From Ehretia macrophylla (Eukaryota > Streptophyta > Magnoliopsida > Boraginales > Ehretiaceae), in the NCBI GenBank assembly GCA_037974665.1, contig CM075770.1:59531850-59595849 (forward strand): 64,000 nucleotides of DNA. Reading direction: 5' to 3'. Within the stretch, counting starts at the first letter, position 1; the number at the start of each line of letters is the position of its first letter. This document shows, piece by piece, positions 12,655 through 23,113 of the stretch. Both the position numbers and the translations under genes were made by a program. The notes under the pieces are model-generated. The model was not told the DNA's origin and did not search any database. It worked only from the letters and a program-made list of their open reading frames with translations.

Positions 12655-13211
12655 GTCATGTTGAGGCACAATTCCTTTATATGTTAACGGTTCACAGTCC
12701 CAGACTTGAGAGATGGCCCATTCAAAAGGCCAAATGGGCTTAACGACAACCCATCTGCTTCAATAACGGATCATCCTCGCAAGACGTGATATCGACGCGT
12801 TATAGGGCCCTTTAATGTCCGGAGTGTAAGGTTGTCGTCCTTTTAACTACTCACGACGTACGATTTGGGATGGAAAAACAGAGAAAAAGAATGAAAGTGG
12901 CCCGAAAATAATGAAAACATTTGATTTTGGGCTACGAAAAAGACATAGCATGCTGACTAGCTGCCCCCGTCGTAGAGCTCTTAGAGCGCTTTGCAACGGT
13001 ATGCTGTGCGCCACTTAACTCCTTACGGATCAAAAGTTATGGGCACCGGAGCGACGGAAACCTGGTCACAAGCCCTACGCCCTCGGTTTGCTGGCTCAGC
13101 CTCTACGTGAAGCGAAGTTGTCTTGCCCAAGGTGACGTGGGATTCGATAATAGAAATGTGGTGGATAAAGTATCTTGGCAACCCTAACCGGAGCAAAAAA
13201 AATTCAAAAGA

Positions 13212-13330
13212 GGGGTGCAACACGAGGATTTTCCAAGGGGTCACCCATCCTAGTACTACTCTCGCCCAAACACGTTTAACTTTGGAAATCTGATGGGATC
13301 CGGTGCATTAGTGCTGGTATGATCGCACTC
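13212..13330 (-). rRNA. 5S rRNA gene copy 17, nt 43-44 variant
   Basis: A43T/C44T variant. Other changes at about nt 2, 48, 56 (box A), 61, 95, 99 and 102. Partner of copy 14. Confidence 0.88.
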
Positions 13331-13889
13331 GTCATGTTGAGGGCACAATTCCTTTATGTGTTAACGGTTCACAGTCCCAGCCTAGAGAGATGGCCCATTA
13401 AAAAGGCCCAATGGGCTTAACGACAGCCTATCCACTTCAACAACGCAACATCCTCGCAAGACGTGATATCGACGTATTGTAGACTCCTCTAATGTCCCAC
13501 GAGTAAGGTTTTCGTTCTTTTAATAGCTCACAACGTACGATCCGGGATGAAAAAACAGAGCAAAAGAAGAAAAGTGACCCAAAACTGATAAAAACGTTCG
13601 ATTTTAGGCTCCAAAAATGGGAACAGCGAGCAAGCTGGCTACCCCCGTCATAGAGCTCTAGGAGAGCTTTGCAACGGTATGTTGTGCGCCACGTAACTCC
13701 TTATGGATCAAAAGTTATGGGCACAGGAGCGACGGAGACCTGGTCCCAAGCCCTACGCCCTCGATTTGCGGACCCAGCCTCTAAGTGAAGCGAAGTTGTC
13801 TTGCCCAAGGTGCCATGGGATTCGATAATAGAAATGTGGTCGTTAAAGTATCTTGGCAACCCTAACCGGAGCAAAAAAAAATGAAAAGG

Positions 13890-14008
13890 GGGGTGCAACA
13901 CGAGGACTTCCCAAGGGGTCACCCATCCTAGTACTACTCTCGCCCAAGCACGCTCAACTTCAGAAATCTGACCGGATCCAGTGCACTAGTGCTGGTATGA
14001 TCGCAATC
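13890..14008 (-). rRNA. 5S rRNA gene copy 18, nt 43-44 variant
   Basis: A43T/C44T variant. Changes at nt 2-3, 24, 29, 36-37, 47, 55 (box A) and 95. Last 5S gene before the element A insertion; partner of copy 15. Confidence 0.88.
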
Positions 14009-14373
14009 GTCATGTTGAGGGCACTATTCCTTTATGTGTTAACGGTTCACAGTCCCAACCTAGAGAGATGTCCCATTCAGAAGGCCCAATGGGCTTAACG
14101 ACAACCCATTTGATTCAACAACGCAGCATTGTTGCAAGACGTGATATCGATGCGTTGTAGGGCCCTGTAATGTCCCGCGAGTAAGGTTGTCGTCCTTTTA
14201 ACAGCTCACGACGTACGATCCGGGATGAAAAAACACAGCAATAGAAGAAAAGTGGCCCGAAAAGGTTGAAAACGTTCGATTTTGGTGACCAAAAAAGGTC
14301 ATAGCGAGCAAGCTGGCTGCCCCCATCATAGAGTACTCGTAGAGATTTGCTACGGGATACTGTGGGCCACGTA

Positions 14374-17300
14374 TGTCACGCCCCAACCCGGCCAATAAGG
14401 TTAGACTAGAGTGTGAACTAAACATTCAAGTCACGTCTCGTACTTAACTGTTTATAAAGATTTAACACTTATCGTTTTTAGCCTAAACTCCAAAGTTTTC
14501 CGGAAAATCGACAACATAACGGCTGTAATTGGACTCTTTGGTTTGACCTAATTCTCTAAACGCCTCAATTATTCCAATCATTAATCCAATTTAATTAAGG
14601 ATTCCTATTTGTCACTAACCAATTTGCCTACTAGTTTATGTTGAAACTCTCCTTTGGTTAATAACCCTAACATGATATCTATTCGCCGTTTATTTTTCAA
14701 TTTCCTATCATACAAGTACCTATTATCCTTTAGTTTGCAAATGAACACCTAAGTGAAATTAGATAGAATTAACTTAGTTGATTGTTCATCTAGTGGTTTG
14801 AATGCCTACGATAACTACTAATTAACAAAACGAAAGCAAACAACCAAATAAAAGTTCGTCTAGTTATAGATAGTACAATATCAGAATTAGACCCAAATTA
14901 CAACGGGGTCATTTACATCAATAAACAACGAGCAACATAAAAGAAATACTCTTCAAGTAGCATAGTTCACAAATAGCCATAATCACGCAAAGCACACAAG
15001 ACAGGCAATCACTCCAGGGGTTCATCGTTAGGCACACCGTCCTCGGGTACCTGTACCTGTTCTTCTTCACCTGTGATGAAAAAGAGGGTGAGTCCTTATG
15101 AACTCAGCAAGGGGGAACGAGAAATACGTTTTGAAACTCGTTTTTCGGTTCAATTTATGAAAACTCTTTTTGAGAACATGTCACGTATTACAAATAATAA
15201 GGTACGCAATTATAAGAAACAAATCGAGTAACGGATACAAAGTAAGGGAACAGAAATGCCAGTCTTTCCTCCCCGAAGTTCTCTAGGAACCAAGCGAGAG
15301 TACTTACATATAAGCACAGGAACAAGAATACCAGTCTTTCCTCCCCGAGGTTCTCTAGGAACCAAGCGAGAGTACTTATACACATAGTAAAAAGGATACG
15401 GTGAGCATTTGCTCTCAATGTCAATTTCGATTCATTTGGTACGGCCGACTTCAATAATCCACTTATCAATCCCAATTGGGTGTACTCCGGATGTACCCCA
15501 AAACCTACGACCCAACTATCCGAGGGTGAAATGCCAAGCGAGAGAGGGAATTGGACCATGGTAGTCACGGTAACACCGGCAAGCCCGATGCCGCCCAGCG
15601 TGCGTGAAACACTACCATGCCACACTGAAAGGTTGCAACCTCGTATACAATGCCCATTTTTGTCATTTAACATTTCACATTAGGAGGTCAACAAAGTAGG
15701 TTGCCTCCGAGCAAGTATATGATCATATTTTGACATATTGGCATATAAGGCATTGTAAGAACATATAATCATTTCATATATCCATTTGAAAGCAATTAAA
15801 CTGTAACGGGCAGCCAAGTAATCATGTTCAAATAAACCATTGAATATCTTTTAACAATTCACATTAGGAGGACAACAAAGTAGGTTGCCTCCGAGCAATT
15901 TCAAGACCACATATTGGCAAGTAAACGAACGAGGCATGCTTGACATGAAATTTCACTTTGTAGAACACATAGAGTCATATGAACATTAAACGGGCAGCCA
16001 TGTAACACATGCAAGTCAAGCCATATAACTCATTTCGAAGTCCACGTAATCAAGTGATACGATTATTCACATGCAACAACATCTACGTGGTGGTTTCGGA
16101 TGCAAGAAAAGCCTATTTGTCAACATGCAATGATCAAAATTACATTTAAGCTTATAAGACATTTACGGGCAGCCCACTAAGCATATAATTTCCACACAAT
16201 ATCTAAATGATCAACACTTAGCAAGACTACCTAGTCATTAGGGTTTCCGTTTCATGCTTAACCATGTGATTAAACCCTAAGTCAACTCAAGTTCATTCAC
16301 AAGTCATGCATCATTCAATTCAAACATCCTCAAGTACCCAAAACAGTCCACACAACATCCCAACACCACAATTCCAAGCAATTAGCACCACAAGAGGGGT
16401 TACAACAATTTTCCAAGCATATAACTAAGTGAAACCTTTACTGCAATAGGTTGTTTTCCCACAATCAATAGGATAATCAAACAATCTCAAAATTCAGTGA
16501 ATAAGATGTTAAATTAAATCTTAAGAAGTTAACTAAACTCAGAAACAAACCTTGCATCAATTGGAGTTCAGAATCATTAGTTATGGCCGAAACAGTGAGG
16601 TAGCACAAAACTGTCCAGATTTGCACACTTTTCAGAAATTGACGTTTTTGAGGTCCCTAGAGTCATTTTTAGCTTTGGTCCATTTCTGACAAAATTGTCC
16701 ATAACTGAAAAATCTAGTAGCACACCAATTTTAATGCATTTTGGACAACATTTACTAAGTCAAACACGGTTCGCTCCACAAGGTCAGTGCATCTGCCAAA
16801 ACCTGATTCATTTTCCCAGATTTCCAGATTTGGTCATATTTTAATGATTTGCCATTTGGAGGACCTTAGATTCAAAATTAGGTTCGGCCTATTTCTGGGA
16901 AAAATGTTCAAAACTGTCCAAACTAGTCACCTACCAATTTTCAAGCATTTTCAACATCATTTGCTTAGCAAAACTTATATCGAACAGACTGGTCAGAGAG
17001 CTGTCATCCACTTCGACTTCGCCTAGCATCATTTTCAAGCCAAGATCTTGCCATGCATGGTTGTTTAAGCTTATGAACGACCATATAGCTCAAGTATAGA
17101 AGCAAATACACACATTTATCAGCATGCATGTGAAATTTCAAAGAGTTTTCAAAAGCTTTTAACCCTCACCTTTCCAATCAACGCAACGATGCACAAAAAC
17201 CTTGTCGAGGCCCAAATTACTTCCTCTTCTTCCTTAGACGAGTTTCAAACTTGGTTTTCTCTATTTTTCCTAGCCTAGTAAGCAATCTCTTAGTACATGC

Positions 17301-18397
17301 ATGTAGTTAGGACTTGAACAAAAGAAATGGAAGCTTAGTAACTCACCTAGGCCGAAAGTGAAGCTTCAACGCACATACATGAGTGATTTTTGGATCATAG
17401 CTTGTTCGGTAGAGGTCCTTTGCTTGTGGCGTGCCTGGTTTTGCTATGGTGTGAAGAAGAGAAGCTATGGAGATGAAGAACTCAGCCAAAACCGAAATGG
17501 AGAGAGAAAATGAGAGGGAGAGAGAGAAATGTGAGGAAAGTGAGAGAAATGAGAGAAAAATGAGACTTTTTGCAATTTTTTGAGCATGGGGTCAGCCGTG
17601 GGCTTCCAAATCTGAATTTTTGTGTCTTCAAGGTGGAATTTGAAATTTTATCATGGGCCATGAGTGGTTTGGTCGAAAATGAGAGGAAATTGAGGTGGTT
17701 TTGGGCAATTTTTTTATGCATTGATAAGTGTTTTTGTGTCATGACTTGTCTAGAATTATTTTGAATTAAACATGCATGCAAAAATCTGATTTTGTGTCAT
17801 CTTTTGAATTGTTTTAACATGTGTGTAAGAGAATGTTGGGTATTTAGGGATTTTAGGTAGAATAGAATATAGGGTATGTTTAGAGGTTGGTGAGATTTTG
17901 TCTTGTAGTGAGTTTAAAATATAATATTTAGGTGTTAGTGGATTTTGTAGAGATTTGAATTAGGATTATAATAATAGTTAGTGGATTGTGTAGGATTATT
18001 TTATTGTCTTGTGCTTTGTGTAGGATTCTTTCTTGATCAACGTGGTGGCACGGATTCCTAGGTCTAGGGCACGAATTACGAGGTAGACACGATCTACGAG
18101 GTAAGACACGAACTTCAAGACTAATGCACCTACTTCAAGACTAATGCACAGATTTCAATGCAAATGCACGCAATCCCTAGATAAATGTACGTAAACCAAT
18201 ACAAGGCACGTAATTCAAGACACGACTCTTAAACCTAGGTTAAAGCACGCAGTTCAAGGTTAATGCACACGAAACGAAGAGACACACGCAAATCAAGGTC
18301 TCGCATGTAAATTAAGGTCATGGCATGTTTATCTAGGTATTGCACGTATATCGAGGATTAGGGCACACAATTTTAGGTTAAGGCATGTATAACGAGG
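14374..18397 (-). repeat. Element A 3' LTR, main part
   Basis: Matches 33465 onward base for base with few differences. It is interrupted by element B at 18398 and resumes at 30473. It contains a duplicated block present once in C-type LTRs (about 15269-15388, two copies of a TCTAGGAACCAAGCGAGAG segment) and a second duplicated block around 15670-15710 and 15845-15897. A purine-rich GAGAGA tract lies at about 17497-17563, and a stretch of degenerate repeats of about 20 bp built on GCACG and AGGT at about 18045-18397. The 161-codon frame at 15188-15673 spans the duplicated block and shows no known domain. Confidence 0.9.
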
Positions 18398-18607
18398 TGT
18401 TAAGGTAGAAAAAATGACGTGCCGCAAGTGGTCCTCACGCTCCGCCTCTATGCCTGCAAAAAACAAAGAGAGCTTGACGGGTCTAGCCCGTATTAGCACT
18501 CCGATGCTTAAGTTAGCTTCTTGCTTCTGTGGAGAAGGAAATGTATATATGTGTATATGTGTAAGTATCAGATGTACCTCCTCCTTTCCTTGCTCAATCT
18601 TCTGCCC

Positions 18608-18613
18608 TTTATA
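18608..18613 (-). promoter_or_regulatory. TATA box of element B 3' LTR
   Basis: Minus strand reads GTCTATAAAGGGCAG. It lies on the far side of the palindrome array and about 210 bp before the LTR end, the usual place for a U3/R boundary. The same box is in the 5' LTR at 29218-29223, although the base after TATAAA-A differs. Confidence 0.7.
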
Positions 18614-18933
18614 GACACCTTGGCTTCTGGTTTAAAAGACAAGTCACATGGTTGCTGAGTCACAAAGGAGATGTCATCATTGCAGCTGAGTCAAAAGATT
18701 AAAGGTGCAGTAGTGGATCATCATTACAAACATGTGTGGATTATTAAAAGACCAGTGGATAATTATTTAGATGGCTTAGTGAGAGATTAGCTGAGGATTC
18801 TCTGAGTTTATAGAACAAAGCATTCCAGTGCAAAAAAGGTAACTCAGACAGTCCTACCTCACTTGGCACTAGAAAGAGTCCTTTTGCGCACGACAATCAA
18901 AGTCCGAGAACTTAAACTTGTCTCTGAGAACCT

Positions 18934-19789
18934 GTCCGAGGTCAACAGGACCTCGGAAAATAAACGTCCGAGGTCTGTAGACCTCGGAATACTGCGTCCG
19001 AGGTCCTTGGACCTTGGACTGTTGATGTCCGAGGTCCAAGACCTCGGACTCTTCTTGTCCGAGGTCCTTGGACCTCAGACTGTAGGCGTCCGAGGTCCTT
19101 GGACCTCGAACAGCATGTGTCCGAGGTCCTGGACCTCGGACAAGTTGTGTCCGAGGTCCGTGGACCTCGGACTGAGCTGTCCGAGGTCCTGGACCTCGGA
19201 CAAGTTGTGTCCGAGGTCCGTGGACCTCGAACTGAGCTGTCCGAGGTCCTTGGACCTCGGACTGTAGATGTCCGAGGTCCTTGGACCTCGGACAGCATGT
19301 GTCCGAGGTCCTGGACCTCGGACAAGTTGTGTTCGGGGTCCGTGGACCTCGGACTGTGCTGTCCGAGGTCCTGGACCTCGGACAAGTTGTGTCCGAGGTC
19401 CGTGGACCTCGGACTGAGCTGTCCGAGGTCCTTGGACCTCGGACAGCATGTGTCCGAGGTCCTGGACCTCGGACAAGTTGTGTCCGAGGTCCGTGGACCT
19501 CGGACTGTGCTGTTCGAGGTCCTTGGACCTCGGACAGCATGTGTCCGAGGTCCTGGACCTCGGACAAGTTGTGTCCGAGGTCCGTGGACCTCGGACAAGT
19601 TGTGTCCGAGGTCCGTGGACCTCGGACTGAGCTGTCCGAGGTCCTTGGACCTCGGACAGCATGTGTCCGAGGTCCTGGACCTCGGACTCTTCTTGTCCGA
19701 GGTCCTGGACCTCGGGCTGTAGATGTCCGAGGTCCTTGGACCTCGGACGTTGCCATGTCCCTCTGTTCGAGGTCTCGCGGACCCCGAAC
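18934..19789. repeat. Array of about 28 short palindromes in U3 of element B (3' LTR)
   Basis: Each unit is a 23-24 bp near-perfect palindrome of the form GTCCGAGGTCC-n-GGACCTCGGAC, where n is TT, GT or a single T. They are joined by 6-9 bp linkers. The linkers follow an order (AGCATGT, AAGTTGT, TGAGCT or TGTGCT), giving a three-unit super-period of about 90-100 bp. Because the unit is self-complementary and contains no stop codon, almost every frame on both strands is open here; none of those frames is a gene. Confidence 0.96.
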
Positions 19790-19857
19790 GAAGATACTTC
19801 TTTCTGACTGGGGTTGATTTGCAATTTTGTAAAAATTTAGGGATTTTATACATATCA

Positions 19858-19874
19858 TGATGCCCCCTCAGTTC
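19858..19874 (-). promoter_or_regulatory. Polypurine tract of element B
   Basis: Minus strand reads AACTGAGGGGGCATCA directly before the 3' LTR start TGATATG. This is the plus-strand DNA primer used in reverse transcription. The stretch from here to about 20040 shows nothing else recognisable. Confidence 0.75.
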
Positions 19875-20050
19875 TTGGAGCTATTAAATAGGTTCGAGAA
19901 CTGATTATGATGCCATGGCTATGTCGAATATAGTCGACAAATCATTCTAAAATCACCTTGTCATATGTGTAATTTGCCACCTACTACCATTAATGTTGTC
20001 TTGCCATTTGTCAAGATCTGGTGCAATGATTTTTAAATGAATGGTGAGGA

Positions 20051-20141
20051 TTTGAAACTCTTGGTTTCCCTCCCATTTACAAATTTGAAACTCTTGGTTT
20101 CCCTCCCATTTACAAATTTGAAACTCTTGGTTTCCCTCCCA
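20051..20141 (+). repeat. 33-bp tandem repeat, nearly three copies, before the antisense gene
   Basis: TTTGAAACTCTTGGTTTCCC begins at 20051, 20084 and 20117, an exact 33-bp period; the third copy is partial. It ends 9 bp before a TATA box, so it may be a duplicated upstream promoter element. Confidence 0.85.
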
Positions 20142-20149
20142 CTCACTCC

Positions 20150-20157
20150 TATAAATA
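20150..20157 (+). promoter_or_regulatory. TATA box of the opposite-strand gene of element B
   Basis: TATAAATA followed by C-rich and then CT-rich sequence (CTCTCTCTCATTCTCTCCTC), typical of a plant core promoter and start region. Transcription would begin near 20180-20230, about 360-410 bp before the preferred ATG at 20591. No other plus-strand gene lies close by. Confidence 0.65.
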
Positions 20158-20280
20158 CCCCTTTCCAACATTCAAACACTTCACCTTATTTTCAAACACT
20201 CCTCTCTCTCATTCTCTCCTCTCCCTCTCTCCAAGGCTCATATACCTTAAGCTAGTTTTATTATTCTCGGTACAACACCT

Positions 20281-20523
20281 CGTCAACACCAACTACCTCG
20301 GCGCCGCCGCCATCACCTCGGCACCGCCACCTCGTCGACGGGAACCACCTCGGCGCCGCCGCCAACACCTCGGCGCCACCACCCAGTCGACGCCAACCAT
20401 CTTGACGCCGCCACCTCGTCGACGCCGACCACCGCGGCGCCGCCACCAACACCTCGGCACCACCACCTTGTCGACGCCAACCACCTCGACTCCGCCACCT
20501 CGTCGTCGCCAACCACCTCGAAC
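20281..20523 (+). repeat. GC-rich imperfect repeats in the leader of the opposite-strand gene
   Basis: Repeated short motifs (CACCTCGGCGCCGCCGCC, CACCTCGTCGACG, CCAACCACCTCG) in varying order. The stretch lacks stops in several frames on both strands, which explains short open frames on either strand. It could extend the protein N-terminus from an in-frame ATG at 20402, or be untranslated leader. Confidence 0.7.
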
Positions 20524-20590
20524 TTTCCGGTACCCTTTCCTCTACCATTTGACCTCTTTTTACATTCATCAGTCATATATATATAATTTT

Positions 20591-23113
20591 ATGGCGTCTT
20601 CCTCTTCGATTTCTTCTTCGAAAATGATGGGGGTTACTGTTGCTCTTCCCGCTGCGACTCAAGGCCTCGGCCTTCAGGGGGTTACTCACACTGACCCTTT
20701 AGTCTCAGCTATTCCCCCATCTTTTTCACCTCCACCCCTTGGGGTTCCTGTTCCCGCTCGACCACTTAGGTCTTTTAGGACTGATAGGGTCGGGCCTTCG
20801 GAGTCTAGTCCTTCTAATCCTACTGAGTCCAAAACTTCTCAAACTATCCCTCAATGTGATCCGAATCCTTTTCTTCCTTACATTACTCTAGAGATGATTC
20901 CTGAAATACCCGAGCCGTCTCCTCCTCCTTCTAGGGCCGTAACCCCTGATCTTGACCCTGACGCCCAAACTGATTTTTCTGCCTTGCATTACAATTGTAC
21001 CTTTGGCGAAGCCGAATTGCACGAGCTTTGCAACGAAGGTGTCTTTCCTCATGATTACGAAATCAGAATTCCTCGCCATAAGGATGTGGCATGTCGACCC
21101 GGGGTAGGGGAAGTGGCCTTACCCTATCTCGCTCTTCAGTTTCTTCATCTTCCTCTCCCGGCCTTTATTGTTCGCATCTTTAATTTCTTTGACATTGCTC
21201 CTTGTCAACTTGCTCCTAACGGCTGGAGGGAGGTAGTAGGTTATTATGTCTGGGTCAAGTCGCTTGGTCTTACTCCGAGCCTTAACCTCTTCCGACACTT
21301 TCATCAATTGATTCATGACTCCAAGAATTTTGGTGTCTACTCTTTCTCCGCTAGGCCCAGTCATCGTTTATTTTTAAATTGGCCTTCTAGCAACCGAGGA
21401 TGGCATAACAAGTTTGTATTCGTCACTCATCCTTTCAAATGTCCAGTCAGAAGACTTTTTAGGCATTTACCACGCACTGAGTTTGATGCTTATCGCGAGC
21501 CTCCTCTCCTGTCCCCAGCCGAGAGGCTTATGACTTCTTTCATTCTTCGTCGAGCTCGGCCTGTGTGCGGCATCCCCTATTTAACACGTGAAGCTATTCT
21601 AGCTTCTGGCATTTATGGTCAGTTGAGGTATGTTAATGCCGAGGTGGGACCTTCGGCTGCTGCTCACTCTCCATTACATGGATGCCCTGTTGCTGCGGTT
21701 CCATCTTCTCCAGTTACTGGGTTCCAGGCTGATGTTCTGATCCATGAAGGTAATTAAAATTTTCGTACATGTATTTTTAAGCTTCTCTTTTTGCATAGCT
21801 GACTCTTTATTTTGCCGTTGCAGGTACCGCTATCCCAGAGGCTCAGCAGCAAATGCCTCTTGGCGCTTCCGGGACTCGATCCACCAGGGCTGGTAGACTC
21901 GATCCGGTTAAAGCGGCTGCTCTGGAATCCCGAGCTGAGGTACAAAGAGCTCGCGCTGCTGAACGAGCTGAAAAGAAGAAGGTTAAAGGAGGTCCCAGCA
22001 AAAGACTAAAGAAGGTTGCTCGGCCACGAAGGAAAGTAATTCAGTCAGATAGTTCATCCGAGTATATTCCGATTGAGCCCTTTGTCCTGCAGGATTTCTC
22101 TTTGCCTACTCCTGAAAGCAATGCTCGAAGATTTGAGGCCTTTAAAGAGGTTGCCAACGTTCATAAAAATCCCGCTTATGGAGAGATGCTTGGTGTCATG
22201 CCCGAGGGCAGTGGTTTGGTTAAGGACGCACCTCTTTCCATTGCCAGATCTTCTGACCCGCTTCGTCCGAAATCTCGACCTGCTTCTGAGGGCTCGACTC
22301 ATCCTCGTCCAAGGTCTCCCTTTGTTCCTGAGGATCCTGATACTGTGGTGAGTTCCCTGGATGATCTTCCGAGGGATCAGTTACACTTCATTGCTCAAGA
22401 GGCTTTCGAAAAGGCCCGCCACAAGGTACCCCTTTTCTTTTTTTTTTTTTTTTGTTTTATTTTTATTTTTATTTTTTTTTTTTTTTTTTTTTTTTTATCT
22501 GAGTTGCGTTTTTCCGACCTTGCTTTGATTGTCACAGATGTCCGTGGGTCTCAGTGTGGCCTACCGTTTTGTGGGACAATATGAGCGGCGACTTGCTGGG
22601 GCTGAGGCTGCTTTTAAGGAATTTGAGGAGCGTTCCAGGAGCTCGGAGGCTGCAATCCAGGCCGAGCTTATTGCCACTCGCGAGACAACTAGAATAGCTC
22701 GAGAAGAGGCTGCTTCAGCATCTTCTGAGTGTCGTCAACTTCGGACTGACTGGATGGCCTCCCTGCGGGCTCAAGAGGAGGCCAAGGCTGAGTGTGAGAG
22801 GCTTCAGTCTGAGTATAAGAGACTTCAGTCTGAGTTAGAGGTATCAGAGACAGCTCGTGGTTCCGTGGAAATTCAATTCAGAGATCTGCAAGCTTCTCTA
22901 GAGGATATAAAGGAACAGGCAGTAGAGGATTTCCGTTATGGGCAGGGATACAAAGATGATTTGAAGAGTCTTTATGCTCAATCTGTTGCTGACACCACGG
23001 ATGACGTCACTGCTGCGCTTCAGAAGAAGCTTGATCGTTATGCCAAAAGGCATGGTTTAATTCTTAGGGAGAATGTACTTTTTGATGACTCTTCGAGCTC
23101 TGAGGATGAGTGA
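20591..23113 (+). CDS. Three-exon opposite-strand gene of element B, PF04195-like (putative gypsy-type transposon protein)
   Basis: Exons 20591-21749, 21824-22425 and 22538-23113 join in frame (phase 1, then phase 0) at GT-AG introns of 74 and 112 bp, giving 778 residues and a TGA. Residues 1-175 are Ser/Pro-rich. About 177-300 (LPYLALQFLHLPLPAFI, then GYYVWVKSLGLTPSLNLFRHF) resembles the Transposase_28 domain (PF04195), found in plant gypsy elements and of unknown function. The middle part is basic (KRLKKVARPRRKV). Exon 3 is a long Glu/Arg/Ala coiled coil ending in an acidic DDSSSSEDE tail. Intron 2 holds a very long T-run. The gene converges on gag-pol, with 377 bp between stop codons. I chose 20591 (MASSSS) over the in-frame 20402 ATG because the latter begins in GC-rich repeats. 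Similar opposite-strand genes are known in Tat elements such as Grande. Assignment is by eye. Confidence 0.8.

Larger units (their letters stand above)
1655..14373 (-). repeat. 5S rDNA tandem array, block 1 (18 genes)
   Basis: Tandem units of about 677 bp, each a 119-bp 5S gene plus a spacer of about 558 bp. Genes read on the minus strand. Each typical gene has box A (about nt 50-64), the intermediate element and box C (GGATGGGTGACC), then a T-run terminator just past nt 119. Upstream of nt 1 there is an ATAAAGG element at about -27, GC at about -14/-13 and usually C at -1, as expected for plant RNA polymerase III 5S promoters. Spacing between genes is 675-679 bp except at a gene-less unit near 5.0 kb and an inverted duplication at 8.2-9.4 kb. 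Many short open frames here are chance readings of the conserved unit. Confidence 0.97.
10504..14373. repeat. Higher-order repeat: two copies of a three-unit 5S block
   Basis: Units 13, 14 and 15 match units 16, 17 and 18 in order, at offsets of 2032, 2032 and 2031 bp. Shared private variants: units 13/16 have GGCCAAATGGG and an ATAGCATGCTG spacer motif; units 14/17 have CCCATTAAAAAGG, CGTTCTTTTA and CTCACAACGTACG; units 15/18 have GATCCAGTGCACTAG and GCAATCGTC in the gene and TTTTGGTGA in the spacer. Neighbouring units lack these. The second copy is cut by element A. Confidence 0.87.
18398..19857 (-). repeat. Element B 3' LTR
   Basis: On the minus strand it starts TGATATG and ends TTAACA, giving TG...CA termini. 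From its 5' end it holds the palindrome array (19789 to 18934), a TATA box (18613-18608) and then about 200 bp of R/U5. It differs from the 5' LTR mainly by scattered substitutions and one A in an A-run near 18410. Confidence 0.95.

Noticed and set aside
1671..14425. Dozens of 60-100 codon frames such as MTPWEVLVLHPPFQFFLLRLGLPRYF
   Set aside because: They read through the 5S gene and its spacer and recur in every unit; the conserved DNA is explained by 5S rDNA.
15188..15673. 161-codon frame in the LTR of element A, also at 34279-34764
   Set aside because: It spans a duplicated LTR block, has no recognisable domain, and is not kept as a frame in the C-type LTRs.
17482..17781. Minus-strand 99-codon frame in the element A LTRs (also 36549-36848)
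   Set aside because: LTR sequence with a low-complexity GA/CT tract; no domain, and no reason to expect a gene there.
18934..19789. Regular repeats with short linkers, CRISPR-like at first glance
   Set aside because: Linkers are only 6-9 bp and drawn from a few sequences, repeats are self-complementary, and the DNA is inside a plant LTR.
18863..19858. Long overlapping open frames on both strands (up to 329 codons) rich in RGPRTSD, LSEVQDLGH or CPRSKDLGQ
   Set aside because: They are six-frame readings of the stop-free palindrome array in the LTR of element B. Both strands and most frames are open at once, which real genes do not do.
20261..20576. Minus-strand frames rich in RRRGGG in the GC-rich leader
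   Set aside because: Products of a stop-poor GC-rich repeat; the plus-strand promoter and spliced gene explain the region better.
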